Source: Chamaelirium japonicum
Lineage: Eukaryota; Streptophyta; Magnoliopsida; Liliales; Melanthiaceae
Assembly (NCBI GenBank): GCA_947650365.1
Contig: OX393555.1
Coordinates: 83,953,995-84,017,994 of the forward strand
Length of the DNA: 64,000 nucleotides
Reading direction: 5' to 3'
Positions within the stretch are counted from its first letter, which is position 1. Each line of letters opens with the position of its first letter. A program made the translations under genes and the position numbers. The notes beneath the pieces were generated by a model. The model did no database searches. It was not told the origin of the DNA and worked only from the letters and a program-made list of their open reading frames with translations. Below, in pieces: positions 63,958 through 64,000 of this stretch.

Positions 63958-64000
63958 CATTCTAATTCATTCATACAATCCATTCTAATTCCTTCACATG
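63956..64000 (-). repeat. minus block, cut by window end
   Basis: Start of the mirrored K arm: CATACAATCC, CCTTCACATG. Confidence 0.9.

Larger units (their letters stand above)
1..64000. repeat. 23/28-bp satellite array filling the window
   Basis: Every stretch I read resolves into 23-bp monomers (GAATTAGAATG then GATCGTACGAAT) or 28-bp monomers with ACATT inserted after GGAT, on one strand or the other. No interval longer than a few tens of bases departs from this, so there is no gene-bearing gap, no RNA gene and no inserted transposon. Common named variants are GAGTAAG, GAAATAG, ATTGTACG, CATACG, CGTATG, CGTGCG, GTGTGAAAG, CCTACG and GTGCTAATG; their fixed order defines longer cassettes. 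I do not recognise the family by name. Confidence 0.97.

Noticed and set aside
3415..63958. GAATTC, GATC, GTGCAC and CGTACG as restriction or phase-variation recombinase sites
   Set aside because: They are explained as palindromes of the monomer or of the junctions. No recombinase gene or longer conserved invertase site accompanies them, so a site-specific enzyme cannot be supported.
1..64000. CRISPR array (short repeats at regular spacing)
   Set aside because: There are no unique spacers: the supposed spacers are the same monomers. Orientation flips and the 23/28 pattern fit satellite DNA, and no cas gene is present.
1..64000. CENP-B box in the monomer
   Set aside because: The minus monomer ATTCGTACGATC matches the TTCGnnnnA part of the essential box but then reads CATT where CGGG is needed, so only half of the motif is present.
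1..64000. Foldback-type transposon (terminal arms built of short repeats)
   Set aside because: Foldback elements have two repeat arms flanking a distinct middle, with target-site duplications. Here there is no unique middle and no target duplication; inverted blocks follow one another without end.
1..64000. Telomeric or human-type GGAAT satellite repeats
   Set aside because: GAAT recurs within the monomer but never as a plain 5-bp tandem repeat, and no TTAGGG-like or other telomere unit is present.

Overview
The whole 64 kb window is one kind of DNA: a short-monomer satellite (minisatellite) array. I see no gene, RNA gene, transposon body or unique sequence anywhere in it. The basic monomer is 23 bp (GAATTAGAATG followed by GATCGTACGAAT, about 35% GC, two CpGs). 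Interspersed is a 28-bp form that carries five extra bases (ACATT) between GGAT and CGTGCGAAT. Below, 'plus' means the monomer reads as written here on the given strand and 'minus' means its reverse complement. A eukaryotic heterochromatic satellite is by far the best reading: 64 kb has no convincing open frame, the array is hierarchical, and the commonest variants are CpG transition products, as expected of methylated DNA. The kingdom cannot be told from this sequence.

The striking property is orientation. The array switches strand about 65 times, giving plus and minus blocks from about 20 bp to 3.7 kb (roughly 36 kb plus, 28 kb minus). Nearly every switch sits on a short palindrome (GAATTC, GTGCAC, GATCGTACGATC, ATTCGTACGAAT, ATCCAT-N-ATGGAT, GAATGCATTC). 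Several switches are inverted repeats of recognisable variant monomers around a defined spacer. For three such families (59-bp spacer, 33-bp spacer, GTGCAC spacer) the spacer occurs in both orientations between matching arms, which looks like repeated flipping of hairpin loops.

Layout. 0-8.9 kb: long mixed blocks with local tandem duplications. About 8.9-24.6 kb and 24.6-40.8 kb: two copies of a unit of about 16 kb in which the order of strand switches is conserved. Most length differences between the copies are sums of 23 and 28 bp. The second copy has an extra 2,108-bp tandem duplication. 39.5-42.5 kb: two copies of a segment 1,847 bp apart. 42.4-43.4 kb: a fresh, regular 11-monomer (253-bp) higher-order repeat. 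44.2-52.9 kb: two near-identical copies of about 4.2 kb spaced 4,375-4,376 bp apart. 52.9-62 kb: a more irregular zone with truncated monomers and 10-bp sub-repeats. 62-64 kb: return of cassettes seen in the 16-kb units.

Nothing here encodes a working protein system. The possible novelty is structural: a satellite whose monomer contains the self-complementary octamer TCGTACGA and which seems to evolve by inversion as well as by unequal exchange.
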